DNA of 64,000 nt from Blastobasis lacticolella (taxonomy: Eukaryota; Arthropoda; Insecta; Lepidoptera; Blastobasidae): positions 7,452,501 through 7,516,500 of the forward strand of contig LR990050.1 in assembly GCA_905147135.1 (NCBI GenBank), given 5' to 3'. Below, piece after piece: positions 1-10,689 of the stretch (the stretch's first letter is position 1; each line of letters opens with the position of its first letter). Below the pieces are notes generated by a model, which saw only the letters and a program-made list of their open reading frames with translations, made no database searches and was not told where the DNA came from. The position numbers were made by a program, and so were the translations under genes.

Positions 1-1501
1 TAAATCATTTATTTCTTTGTATTTCTTCTAAAAATATACTTAAGTACCCAATAACTTGAAACCCATGCGACGTGAGGATGCGTGGACGAAATGGATAAAC
101 AAAAGTTAAGAGCGTTGCGGATGCCGGGATTGACGACGATGATAGGTACATGAAAGTGTTTCCAGAAATCTAGTGCGAAAGCTGTTTCCAAAGTAACTCT
201 GTCAAAATCTATGACGAAGTTGCTGTGATGTGAAGAACTTTAAAACGCACAGTTCATATTCGTTTGCATTTTAATTGATTGAGAAGTCAAATATTGAAGT
301 GTGTAATTTTAATAAACCTAGGTAAAAGATTGTCTATTATAAGAATATTAGATTAGGTAGCTGTTGATTAGTCTCCATATCAGGGTAACTAATTGATAAA
401 TCACTCGACGAATTCAGCAATTGGAGATTATCTACTTCATGTTAGCCGTGTCGGTAGTTACTAAGAACATAATCCGATATGATTATAAAGATTTACCCAA
501 ACTGTATTGCTACCTACAGTACTAATTAAGTAGATTATCGTTTTTATCTTCTGCAGAATCGGTATGAATCCAATTAATCAAACGACTGCTGTTAGTACAA
601 GGTCGTGCTATCTAATATAGCTATCGTACGTATTAACTACAAAATATTATTCAGACAATACCTCGAAATTATTGATTTTTATTATTCATTAATTTTAAGA
701 CTTTGCTTACTATTAAACCACATTAAACATACGGGCCACTGCGATACAAGATTACCTTAGTGCAGAGCCTACAGTTAATTTTAGTAGGTAGGTCTGTAAC
801 TTATTAAGATAAATCAATTTATTCTTATAATGTCCCTACCACTACCTATGTACTTGTTAAAAGTGGACACTGTGAAGCCGAACTAGATACCAATTTTACT
901 ACCTATCTAAATACTATATCTACAGTTAGCTATTGCCGTTTATAAAGCAGGGGTTTGAAAAACAAGGATGAATAATAAATTGAACTTCACTTCTAGGTTC
1001 TAGGCCATATCGAAACTTGAAGTTTGAGAGCAAGGGATTTATGTAAAACTACAAGAGATTCGGAGTTACCAACAGTAGGTGGATATATTCCATGCACCGT
1101 ATTCTTGATAATCTGTGTGAGTGTGTATGTATGAATGGATGTATTATAATTTCACGAAATAGTTCCTGCGGAAAGCCGATATGAGAATGTGAAATTAACA
1201 ATAGGTAGGTAATCTTATCTGCCGCTGATTGTAACCATGATTTGATTAAAAGGTAAATTGTTTTGATATCAAAGTCAAGTCAACCTGTGCCGCGCACCAT
1301 CTGCGTCATATCCACTCTGTAATGCAATTTAAAGGCTGTCTCCGTGTCTGGTGGATAATGCAACCTGGTGCGGTATCAAACTAAGAGCATGCATAATTTT
1401 ATATCTCACTCGCATATTCATCTCACTCACATGGTTATACTTAGGGAGCTAAAACGCTTTGTAGCTCGCGAACCCTGACCAATATTATATCTTCTTTATT
1501 A
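1..1501. other. gene-free AT-rich stretch
   Basis: I see no convincing coding region here: open frames are short and AT-rich. A degraded repeat at about 365-480 (around the GTCGGTAGT word) resembles one at 9110-9210. The remainder looks like ordinary intergenic or intronic DNA. Confidence 0.5.
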
Positions 1502-1791
1502 TCTATTCACAGTATGAAACAAAGTTGCTTTCCGCCGTCTGAATCTATGTAAGCTTAGATCTTTTAAACTACGCAATGGAGTTGAATGCAGTTTTAGCAG
1601 CAATAGATATATTGGTTCAAGAAGGTTTATAGAAAGAAAAAATGGGTCGGTAGGGGTAAAGTAGGGGTAGGGTAGGTGTTGGGTAGGGTAGGAGTAGGGG
1701 TAGGGTAATGTAGGGTAGGGTAGGAGTAGGGGTAGGGTAATGTAAGGTAGGGTTAGAACGCCACGCGAACGAAGTCGCGCAGGCCCGCTAG
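1502..1791 (+). mobile_element. short non-autonomous Helitron
   Basis: It starts with TCTATTCAC after an A at 1501 and ends with CCGCTAG before a T at 1792, which is the A|T target and TC...CTAG ends expected of Helitrons. The interior (AAAGTTGCTTTCCGCCGTCTG, then 'ATCTTTTAAACTACGCAA') matches a family seen again at 41270. A GC-rich palindrome (CGCGAACGAAGTCGCG) lies just before the end, as in Helitron 3' hairpins. No protein is encoded. Confidence 0.7.
1645..1756 (+). repeat. GGTAGGG / GGGGTAG minisatellite inside the Helitron
   Basis: Short tandem units of GTAGGGTAGG with a variant GGAGTAGGGG. It is a low-complexity expansion within the Helitron. The unit is not the insect telomere repeat TTAGG. 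Confidence 0.7.
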
Positions 1792-1919
1792 TTATTTATA
1801 ATCGTCCAATTACATAGGTAGGTCAATCGTAAAATTCAAATAAGCTGGGCAGCATTCGAGAAGCTTTAGATGCAAATGAACAAAATATGCCTTATTTATA
1901 TTGCCTAGGGAGGCGGACT

Positions 1920-1968
1920 ACGCAGGCCGCTTTCCATCAGGTAGACCCTGATGGAAAGCGGCCTGCGT
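1920..1968. repeat. perfect 22-bp inverted repeat with 5-nt loop
   Basis: The left arm 1920-1941 (core CAGGCCGCTTTCCATCAG) is the exact reverse complement of 1947-1968, around the loop TAGAC. The arm resembles the CTTTCCATC(T/A)GG word at the 3' end of LINE tails elsewhere in the window (10.2 kb, 38.7 kb), so it is probably a fold-back of a LINE end. It may form a strong hairpin or cruciform. Confidence 0.8.
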
Positions 1969-1984
1969 CGTCTAGTATCTGAAA

Positions 1985-2250
1985 CCTAATCTTGAACGCA
2001 CACTCATGCAGTGCGCTGCGCAGTGCACTGCACGATGTGGCAAAACTTGTTACACGCCGAGCAATTTGTATGCAAGTACATTGACAGATGGCGGAATGTC
2101 CCACTGTGCAGCGCGCCGCACGGCGCACTGCAAGATGGGGCGACACCCGCAATTGTAGCCCGAAATGTCAGTTCTGTATGAATTTTGTCTACGTTTTTCA
2201 ATTTGGCCCCATCGTGCAGCGTGCGGTGCGATGTCAGTAGATGTCAACAT
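1985..2250. repeat. GTGCACTGC-word-rich region
   Basis: Words such as GCAGTGCGCTGCGC, GCAGTGCACTGC, GTGCAGCGCGCCGCAC and CGTGCAGCGTGCGGTGCG occur about every 70-100 bases. A related cluster is at 4612-4650. This looks like termini or subterminal repeats of an unidentified DNA transposon. The short minus-strand open frames here follow from the composition. Confidence 0.4.
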
Positions 2251-2524
2251 GAAACGTCACATCTGACTGTTTCTTTTTACCAACAGTTCGAATCTTTCCT
2301 CTTTATGTGACACAGTTCACACACATATATCTGTCTTCTTTTTTTAGTACAGATACAACGCGTGTGAATGAAATAGGAGACCGACCTTGTCAAAGAAAGT
2401 TTGACCGCTGATGCGTAAGCCTCTCCCCTTTTTCTGATTCTTTAACATTATCGAAGTTGTTTCGCTTTCTTGATCCTGTCGTCATTCTCTTCTCAGTTCA
2501 TCCCGAATTATAAATAAGGCATGT

Positions 2525-2770
2525 TTGGTTCTAGAACACTAGTTTCTAAAAAGAAATGCTGGTACTCGTAGAAATCTACATTTGAGATGGCACCTGTCAA
2601 ACTTAAAACTGTAATAACTCTGAAACTATCGCTCCTTGAATACTAGTTCCTGAAGAGAAATGATAATCGAGATCTACATTCCGGATGACAGCTGTCAATC
2701 TTAAAACTGTAATAACTCTGAAACTATTTGCCTTAAAACGCTTGTTCCAGAAAAGCAAATACTCATAGAT
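2525..2770. repeat. diverged tandem repeat, unit about 105 bp, about 2.4 copies
   Basis: CTTAAAACTGTAATAACTC and the following TGAAACTAT occur at about 2603 and 2700. Each follows an ACTAGTT(T/C)CT...GAAATG segment and an 'ATCTACATT' segment. A third, partial unit begins at about 2740. The copies differ by substitutions and small indels, so the array is old. Confidence 0.65.
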
Positions 2771-2862
2771 ATTGACGGGCACTATCATTTCTTTTTAGGA
2801 TCTAGTTTTCTAAGAGCAATGGTTTCCGAATAATTTAAGTTATATACACTCTCTTTATACTT

Positions 2863-3560
2863 ACTACTGATGTTATACTTTGTAGTTATAGTTTTGAATG
2901 AGCCACCACGGTATACACTCAGTTTAAGTAAACATTCGTAAAGGACAGAAATAACTACGTTTTAAAACATTTTGTCGTAATATTGTCCCAAAATCATGTC
3001 TTCGACCAGTTGAGCACAAATTTAAGCAGTGCGGTTTATCCTACAACAGAATCAATCAATGTGAATAAAAATTCCTAACATGACCGAATCAATCTTCTGA
3101 GTTTAAAAAGTATGAAGTTTTTATGTCTTATATCCTTAAGATAATTTAATTGAAGTATTATCATAGAGCATGTAACCATCGGACAATCAATACGCTTTTA
3201 ACGAAAATCGGCCAAGTAGTTTTTGAGCTAGAATAAACATCCATACAAACATTCATATCAACATACATACACACAAACCCCTTTCTCCCGCAAGAGTACG
3301 ACATTGACGACATACGACAGAGACGACATTGTTCCATTTGCTGTGGTCCTGACAAATCTCTGTCGATTCTTCCACGTTTATCAACTTTACATACGTAGAT
3401 TGTTAAGTTCATTACCTTCCCTTAGCTCCATCGTAGTCGGGTAAAAAGTATCAGTTATAGTATAGTATTCGCGGAAGTTGCACGGTTTAATTTCTTTAGA
3501 TATTACTGATGTTATACTTTTTAGTTAAAATATGGAATGACTTACCACGGTCTACAGATG
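2863..3560. repeat. about 60-bp direct repeats flanking a 0.6-kb segment
   Basis: ACTGATGTTATACTTT at about 2867 recurs at about 3505. Both copies are followed by a gapped TAGTTA...GAATGA...CCACGGT. The second copy runs into the Harbinger-like fragment. They may mark a segmental duplication or two copies of one repeat end. Confidence 0.5.
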
Positions 3561-3634
3561 GTGAATCTATGGACACCTGTCAGAAGTAAACATCCAAAGA
3601 AAAAATTAGTTTTCAAAGATTTTAAATTAAAATT

Positions 3635-3838
3635 ATGTCTTCTCCCGAGGATGAAGACATGTTGGCCGTACTGCAGATGGTTAATATGCAAAAATGTAGA
3701 CGACCCCGACGTAAATATTGGGTGCACCCTATATGGAATACCGGTGAAAAAATAGACTTACCAGTTGATGTTAAACCTGGAAATGTATCCGGACCGTTTT
3801 CAGCAGGTTTTCAGGATGTCACCATTATGTTTTAATCA
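3635..3838 (+). pseudogene. PIF/Harbinger-like nuclease N-terminal fragment
   Basis: The frame reads to a stop at 3833-3835 and contains RRPRRKYWVHPIWNTGEK. A basic run followed by K(Y)W(V/I)HP is typical of the start of Harbinger-derived nucleases (HARBI1-like), upstream of the DDE domain. No DDE domain follows, so this is at most a short relic. The family call rests on this motif alone. Confidence 0.35.
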
Positions 3839-4109
3839 AATATTAACCCGAGCCAGATCAAGGTTACAAAAACGGCACACTAAATGTAATGTCAATGTAG
3901 CATTGACAATAATATAAATTAAATAAAATTATCGTGGCGTCATTATGATGATGTTGACTTCAATATAATGTTTTATGAGCTTGTTGAAAAACACCATGCA
4001 CCATACGATTATAATCGATCAGATTACTCTAAACGGAACGTGAGAGACAAGATGCGGATAATGATAGTAAGGAAATTAAACGGCAAATTACGTGGGGACA
4101 ATAATGTCT

Positions 4110-4290
4110 GACCATGCCAGCCCGCTAGGCACGGGAAGGAGAGTTCAACCCACGCAGCGATGGCTAGACGTCGATAAGAACGACATGCGTGCCAACAAAC
4201 TCACCACCAAGGATACCGAAGACCGAGCAAAGTGGATGAAGAGGAGTAGGAAGGCGGACTACTGGCAACCGAAATTTAACACCAAGACGA
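4110..4290 (+). pseudogene. RTE-type LINE, C-terminal tail of reverse transcriptase
   Basis: The frame reads RRVQPTQRWLDVDKNDMRAN, then DRAKWMKRSRKAD. This matches the end of RTE-clade ORF2 proteins (GRPKKRW-D-K-DM...DR-KW---R-AD). It is a 5'-truncated insertion without the catalytic domain. A SINE-like fragment follows directly, so the open frame beyond about 4290 is a chance fusion. Confidence 0.7.
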
Positions 4291-4309
4291 TGATAATGAT
4301 GATCTTCGC

Positions 4310-4432
4310 GTCAAATCCTGTTTGTGCTCTCGCACGCGAGGACCCGGGGTTCGCTTTGACTATGATCCAAGATTTAGCAGATCAGGCAATTACAGTGGAA
4401 CGACTGCCAACTGACCTCCATACATAAGGTCG
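4310..4432 (+). repeat. SINE body fragment
   Basis: GCTCTCGCACGCGAGGACCC and GATTTAGCAGATCAGGCAAT match, in reverse orientation, the 3' body of the complete SINE at 55453-55790. The tRNA-like head is missing. Confidence 0.65.
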
Positions 4433-5640
4433 ACATAAGGTCAATAATTATGCGAGTCGTTTAAAATAACGCGCGTAAAAGCGTCGAAAAAGCTCTCGTG
4501 CAATCGTTGCCTAACTCACAATCATTCGTAAATCTCTCGTGCGAACGTTGCCTAACTTGAAAAACCAGAATAACACCACCGTTTTCTTTGTTGTCACCGT
4601 GACGTGGCACTGAGCGGTGCGCCGCGCAGTGCACTGCACTGCATGAGTGGAGCTAGTCGCAAGAGGACTGAATGTGGTGCAGCATAGCCTCCTTCATTGA
4701 AGGAGGCTATGGGTGCAGGCGTTTGAGGTACCTGTACCTACCTTTTTAAGAATCCCATGTTTTAGAGGAAAGGAACGACTTCGTGAGGCCAATCATCAAC
4801 TCGCACGTGCGCTGTAAAAAGGCTTACGATATTTATAATTTTGCAGCTTACTTCCCAAAAATGACCCCCATTTAAGATCATGGAATTTATAGATCTTCCC
4901 GTACAATTTCTGCTAATTTCATTTTTCTTTCCATTTTTTACATTCAGTAGTTTCTCATATATTTTTTGTTTATAGTTTTAGATCGGTATATTTCAAATTA
5001 TTTAAGAAAAAAGACAAATTTAGCAACATTTTTGAATTGAACAACAATTGAACAAAATATATGAGATGCTCATAACAAGATCTTTCATTTGATATAGTCA
5101 CACGATCCAGTTCGCATTTTTATTTACAACTTGTGCCAAAAGTAACCCACATATTCGAAATTTGTCTATTTACAGACACAGAAATTTGATATGTATACCA
5201 AATTTCAATGAACAAACGGAGGCAAGAAGCGCGGTGAAAATTACAAGCATCTTTGAGTAAAGCACTGTGTCTATAACTGCCCGTAGGCCACACTACGACG
5301 ATCGAGATTAAATAGCTTAAGAATGCTCACGGTGCGCAGGCTTGGACATCCTTTCAGCGTTTGCTGTCTACGCTATAATTCCAGCTTGTCCAAGGCTGCA
5401 ACGCTGACCGCGCTTTAATGGACTGAAGCTACCGTTCAGCCGGCAACGCAGTCAACATTTACAACAACATCTACCAAAGTAGGTTAGGTACCTGATTACG
5501 GTTTTTAGGATACCTTTGTATAAATAGAAATACTCCATTACTACCTATGTAAGAAGAGGCCGAAAATCTTGGACCATGGGGAGGAAAAACACCTGTTCTT
5601 GATACTGTGTATTAAATTCACTTAATCTTTGTTTTGGGCG
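4433..5640. other. intergenic region upstream of alkaline phosphatase
   Basis: No gene is seen. It contains a short GCGCAGTGCACTGC cluster (4612-4650), related to that at 1985-2250, and otherwise AT-rich sequence. Confidence 0.4.
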
Positions 5641-5650
5641 ACCTAAAGAT

Positions 5651-5659
5651 TATAAATAA
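5651..5659 (+). promoter_or_regulatory. candidate TATA box of the alkaline phosphatase gene
   Basis: TATAAATAA lies 70 bases upstream of the start codon, so initiation would fall near 5680 with a leader of about 40 bases. It is the only good TATA match close to the gene. No transcript evidence is available. Confidence 0.5.
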
Positions 5660-5720
5660 CGATTAGATAAAACCAGTTTCATAAAAGGATGCTAGCCAAC
5701 AAAGACTCCATACATCCATC

Positions 5721-7883
5721 ATGCGTGCCATACTACACATAGTGCTTCTGGCAGCGGCAAGCGTCAGCAGCGACCGCTATCACCCCGAGCGGCAGCAGCA
5801 GCGGCAGGCAAAGAACGTAGATGCGTTCAACCCCGAGGAGAACAAAGAAGCTTTCTGGCGCGATGAAGCGAAGGCTGGCATCGAGAAGCGACTTGCGCAA
5901 GTTCTCAACACGAACAAGGCCCGCAACGTAATAATGTTTCTCGGCGACGGTATGTCGATGCCCACGCTGGCCGCGGCGCGCACGCTGCTGGGCCAGCGCC
6001 AAGGACACACGGGCGAGGAAGCCCAACTCTACTTTGAGTCCTTTCCCACCGTCGGGCTCTCTAAGGTTAGAAATTATTATCCCATCCTTATTAAAAGGAC
6101 CACTGGCCCTTGCGCGCGAGAACACAACCGCACTATTTTTTAATCGCTCGCCTCGAGTCGAACGCCTTTCAAAATTGAATCTTACAGAAATAAAAACCAA
6201 TATTTTAAATTACATTGGCAATATCGAAAGTTAGAAAAAGACAAAACAACGCCATTCATTAAAATATAAAAATTTTCAAACTACGCATAAATATTGAAAA
6301 TCGTTCGACTTCAGCGAGCGATTCAAAATATAACCCTGGGACTGACCCCAAGATGATGATAATGATCTAATCCTTTTAATTAATACACTTAGTACCTGCA
6401 TTACCTCTCACATGTAAATTAAAATTATACTTTCAGACGTATTGCCTAGACGACCAAATCGCTGATTCTGCTTGCACCGCAACGGCATACCTTAGCGGAG
6501 TAAAAAACAATTACGCCACGATTGGTGTCACTGGAGATGTACCACGTCACGACTGTGAAGCATCTACAGATACTTCAACGCATTTGGACTCCATCGCTGT
6601 CTGGGCTCTAGCCGACGGCCGCGACGCTGGCATCGTGACCAACACTCGTATCACTCACGCTTCGCCAGCTGGAGTATATGCCAGAATCGCAGAACGCGAT
6701 TGGGAAAATGACCGAGAAGTGCTTTTAGATCAACAAGATCCCACAGTATGCCGCGATATAGCTCATCAACTTATACATACTTCCCCTGGAAACCAATTAA
6801 AGGTAGGTACCTACATAACTTTGTACCTAAACTAATAACATCAGTAAAATCACTACCAAATTATTTAACTTCCTCAGGTAATATTGGGGGGCGGTAGACG
6901 CGAATTTCTGCCAAATACTACGCAGGACGAGGAAAGCACTTATGGTAGAAGAACTGACAACCTTAACCTCATCCAAGACTGGCAGACTGAGAAGGCATCT
7001 CGCAATCTCGATCACAAATACATATGGAGCCGCACTGAGTTACTGAGTCTGATGGATTCACCACCAGAATATACCCTGGGGCTGTTTGAAGACACTCACA
7101 TACCGTACCATTTAGAGGCCGGGCCCGAGGAGCCGACCTTGGTCGAGTTGACAGAATTCGCTATTCGATCGCTAAATAGAAACGAAAAAGGATTTTTCTT
7201 GTTTGTAGAAAGCGGGCGCATAGACCATGCCCATCATGACAATCTCATCCATCTTTCATTAGACGAGACCATACAAATGGAGTTGGCCGTCAAAAAAGCT
7301 GTCGAGCTCCTCGGCGTTGAAGATACGTTGATTGTGATCACGGCAGATCACTCTCACGTAATGGCTTTCAACGGCTACACAAAGCGAGGCTCAAATATTC
7401 TCGGCCCCTCGGACCAAATAGGCGACGACGACATAGCGTACATGACCCTCTCCTATATTAATGGACCCGGAGCCCGAACGCCGGTGAATAATCAACGAGT
7501 AGATGTTACGCAAGAAAACTGGGGTGAGTCTACTCAAAAGAAATGGGTATTATGAAGTGGTGTACTTTATGTGTACTTTATCTGGTCAGAATTCTAGAAA
7601 TTCTTTTAATTTATTTTCAGAGGACACGCAATGGATGACGCACGCTGAAGTTTACTTGGACTCTGAGACACACGGCGGTGAAGACGTGGCTGTATTTGCG
7701 ACTGGTCCTTACCACCACATGTTCTCCGGACTGTACGAGCAAAGCCAGATCCCGCTCCTGATGGCCTACGCCGCCTGCATAGGCCCGGGACTGCATGCTT
7801 GCAGCAGCGGCGCTCTGCCGCACCCCCTTGCACTACCCATCTACTTTATAGCATTTGTATTGCTGCATGGTTTACTGAGGTAG
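5721..7883 (+). CDS. membrane (GPI-anchored) alkaline phosphatase, 4 exons
   Basis: Exons are 5721-6065, 6437-6802, 6878-7523 and 7621-7883; they sum to 1620 nt, or 539 residues. The junctions have good GT/AG sites and phases 0, 0, 1. Residues 1-17 form a signal peptide ([17 protein letters not shown]). Alkaline phosphatase motifs appear in order: MFLGDGMS (metal-binding Asp), [10 protein letters not shown] (nucleophile Ser in DSA), [34 protein letters not shown] and [13 protein letters not shown] (metal ligands). The hydrophobic C-terminus ending [16 protein letters not shown] fits a GPI-attachment signal. The enzyme hydrolyses phosphate monoesters with two Zn and one Mg, outside the cell. 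All catalytic motifs are intact and length is normal, so I expect a working gene. Which insect paralogue it is cannot be told here; lepidopteran midgut ALPs are of this type. Confidence 0.95.
6120..6342. mobile_element. MITE in alkaline phosphatase intron 1
   Basis: The left end (CTATTTTTTAATCGCTCGCC then CGAGTCGAACG) is the imperfect reverse complement of the right end (CGTTCGACTTCAGCGAGCGA then TTCAAAATA). Terminal inverted repeats are about 45 bp and the middle is AT-rich. Two relatives are at 25222-25365 and 52190-52690. It is non-coding. Confidence 0.7.
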
Positions 7884-7969
7884 AATGAAGTTACGAATGT
7901 TATAACTATAATCCTAAAAAGGAAGAGTATAAAAGCAACAAGCCGCGGAGCACTATACCTACAGCACAA

Positions 7970-8145
7970 TTGCGACGGTTCGAAAAACGTTTCTCCCTCG
8001 TACTATTCGGATGTGGAATGAGCTCCAAGCCACAGAGTTTCCTTTGGACTATGACTCGGGATCGTTCAAGAGTCTCATTAGAGGTTGGCAACGCATTGGT
8101 GGCGCCCCTAGTGAACACTTTCATGTTTGTCTATAAACTTAAATA
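7970..8145 (+). pseudogene. LINE reverse-transcriptase C-terminal tail
   Basis: One frame reads VRKTFLPRTIRMWNELQ, then FPLDYDSGSFKSLIRGWQR, and a stop at 8133-8135. R(T)-(I/S)R-WNELP---FP--Y----FK is the usual end of Jockey/R1/CR1-type reverse transcriptases. Nothing upstream of the tail is present. Similar tails are at 10125, 13860, 38610 and 40160. Confidence 0.7.
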
Positions 8146-8194
8146 GCGGTTAATTAACTTATCCCGGGTTGCACCAAATTGTGAGACACTTTTA

Positions 8195-8290
8195 ACGTTA
8201 CTTTCTCTGAAGTTTTTTGTTTAAGTATCAGCTTAAATGCGTTTAGGAATTTAGTGCAAGCCGCCCTAAATGTAAAATGCGTTAGCAGTA
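8195..8290. repeat. dispersed repeat, copy A
   Basis: AAGTTTTTTGTTTAAGTATC followed by AGCTTAAATGCGT and a 'GTGCAAGC' segment recurs at about 14210-14275. The family is unknown and it is not coding. Confidence 0.6.
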
Positions 8291-8845
8291 AAATTCCCTG
8301 CACAACTTCAGTACCGGGGCACACAAATAGAATGAAGTAACAAAAAAGTGGCCAGCCGAAAACGTGAAACGATATAAAAGTAAGGTGCTGAAAGGAATTT
8401 ATCGGATACCTTTTACGGTGTTCTATAAATACATATTGAAAAAAGACTGTACCTTATACCATGAACCTAATATGAATGTATTTTTTCTATATAGTGACAA
8501 GAGAACACCCGATGGAAAACAGTAACTGTCGCCTATAACACTATTCATGCACTTACAGGTAGTGGTAATTTTAATTTAATATCTCTGTACCTAATAAAGA
8601 TTTAGATACTCGTTTAAGCGACTTATTTAATTACTTTTCAACAAAGTCGTGCGCAACATTAGCATTCGCGACCCAGGCAAGATAGAATTCGAATCCTACT
8701 CGGGTTTAATGGGTTTTTTTTCTAATACCTACGATCACCACACGTGTCTGTCGACTGTCGTCTTAAAGCCACGTGTCGAAGACCCCTTGGGTGTCTTGAA
8801 ACACAGAGGTTGATGCTGATAATTATTAAGTAAATATATTATACA

Positions 8846-9035
8846 AAACTAGAGACCCGCCCCGGTTTCGTACAGGTTTCCTCGGCTTTTCTGTACCGTA
8901 ATATGCATGTAAACCTTCGGGAAGAAATTCTCTGATGGCGAATCCGTTGCGTGCTTTACGAATTAGCAGATACACAGACCGACGTGGAAAGCTACTGTAT
9001 TTTTTACCATGTAAATCTGTTACAGACATATTTCA
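8846..9035 (-). mobile_element. Helitron 3' part, reverse orientation
   Basis: Read on the minus strand it contains TACAGTAGCTTTCCACG, GCACGCAACGGATT and ends GGGGCGGGTCTCTAGT, the 3' end pattern of lepidopteran Helitrons (CTAG before T). The 5' end near 9035 is not clear. Confidence 0.55.
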
Positions 9036-9381
9036 AACCAAGCTCACATAGTAACTATTGCCTGTAAATCCTCTAGAAAATGAAATTACGCAGCTCTCTG
9101 TTAATAAGCGACCATATCTCAGAATTTCGGTGATCGGGCGTCATTGCGAATTGGGCGATTATCCGTTTCATGTAAGCCGAGCCGGTAGTCCTTATCGGTA
9201 CGTTTTATACATATTTATGATCTTAACGATCTTTGTTCTAATAACAATAATACACTGCCAACAAACAAACTGATAAGGATTGTAAATCAAATTAAAACTT
9301 ACCTAAACTACTTCATAGTAAAAATTTACCTAACGCGTAAGCACGTGTGCGTAACGAGTATGCACATCTGTGGCAGCTTTG

Positions 9382-9565
9382 GCATGAGCGATAGTTACCG
9401 AAGATAAGATTGAAGAAGCTCGCCTGGGCTGGTTTGGTCGTATGCTGCGTGAACCTCACAGACTTACTTGGGAAACAGGTGCCTGTACCTGCCGGTATCA
9501 GGAAAGAGGTCCGGCGGGAGGCCCGATAAAAGATAGGTTGACCTCGCCGAGTCGAATGCAAACGT
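9382..9565 (+). pseudogene. RTE-type LINE fragment
   Basis: The plus strand encodes KIEEARLGWFGRMLREPH, the IEEARLRWFGH-R segment of RTE reverse transcriptases, then a frame-shifted stretch where a GRPKKRW-like motif would be expected. It is a truncated, broken copy. Confidence 0.65.
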
Positions 9566-9719
9566 GTGTTACGTAGCCGCGCTATGTGTAAGCCGATGAC
9601 TATGCAGCCCCAATTCCTCATGGCAGCGCGCACCGTCGAATCAGCGAACTCTGCGAAAACTCGGTCACGTACGCGATATGCAGTTTTATTATAAAATTAA
9701 TATAGAAGTTATTGTTGAT

Positions 9720-10030
9720 CTAGCATCGGTCGCAATCGCTAGGTTAGGTTAGATTTAATTTAAATGTATTAATAATTTTAAATAAATATATTTTAAGTCA
9801 TTCTTGGTTTTCTTTGGGTCCTCCGGTTGCGTAAATCCATAATTTGTGCGACGTGTGAGGTATGACGCGAGGACTGGGCGAAGTGGAGGACGAAAAGTAG
9901 AAAAACGGACCCTGTACAAAGCCAGGATAGATCGCTACGATAATGATGATGACCACTCTTGCCCATGCCTGGCGACATCATCATCCGTTTATAGGTATTA
10001 GCGGCTCTATATTTTCTGGTTCAGATTCTT
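9720..10030. other. repeat debris, no gene
   Basis: AT-rich with short pieces of dispersed repeats (a polyA-like AATAAATATATTTTAAGTC at about 9780). No coding potential is recognised. Confidence 0.35.
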
Positions 10031-10124
10031 TATTTCCTCTTCACATGGGTAATATTCCCATCCACTTGTTCCCGTGTGAATATGCCAAGGTTATTAGTGT
10101 TAGTGTTTCCTTCCGATGGTGACA

Positions 10125-10280
10125 TGGGATTCCTTAATGGTTTATTAGAGGTCTCATTAGAGGTGGGCAACGCACTGGTGACGCCCCTGGTGTTGCTAAT
10201 TTCCTTAGGCGGCGGGGACCACTTTCCATCTGGTGGCCCGCATGTCTGATTGCATATAGTATAAAAAAGACACACGGTCG
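10125..10280 (+). pseudogene. LINE tail and 3' UTR
   Basis: It contains the TTAGAGGTGGGCAACGCACT and CCACTTTCCATCTGGTGG words shared with the tails at 13.86, 38.69 and 40.21 kb. They represent the last codons and 3' UTR of a non-LTR element; the frame is decayed. Confidence 0.6.
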
Positions 10281-10689
10281 GTCCACCTGATGGCAGGACA
10301 CCGTTGTCCAGGACATCTACTTACAACTTAAGGGGTGCAGTATAGTTTGCTAGTACTTAGCTACACTATATTCTCGTCTATTACAATCTCGATTTGTTGT
10401 TGTTAATACATCAGTTCAGATATCGCGTGGGTGATCAAAGCTCGTCGGAAGCCAGGACCACACGCAGCATAAGACAGCCAGACGGTTTATTTATAAGCTT
10501 ACCGCCGCTCGCCACTTTACGCGTGAGGTAATACCGTGTATGCTGTAACTGTGTGCTACCTATACTTCTTGTTTTGTTGTACACCAAACAATTAGGACTT
10601 TGTATACCGTTGAATACCGGAAAGTAGGTATAGTTGGGGAAAGTACCTGAGACTAATACATAAACCCTAGACATATATGATGTCACTTT

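Noticed and set aside
1645..1756. Interstitial telomere
   Set aside because: The unit is GTAGGG/GGGGTAG, not the insect TTAGG repeat, and it lies inside a Helitron.
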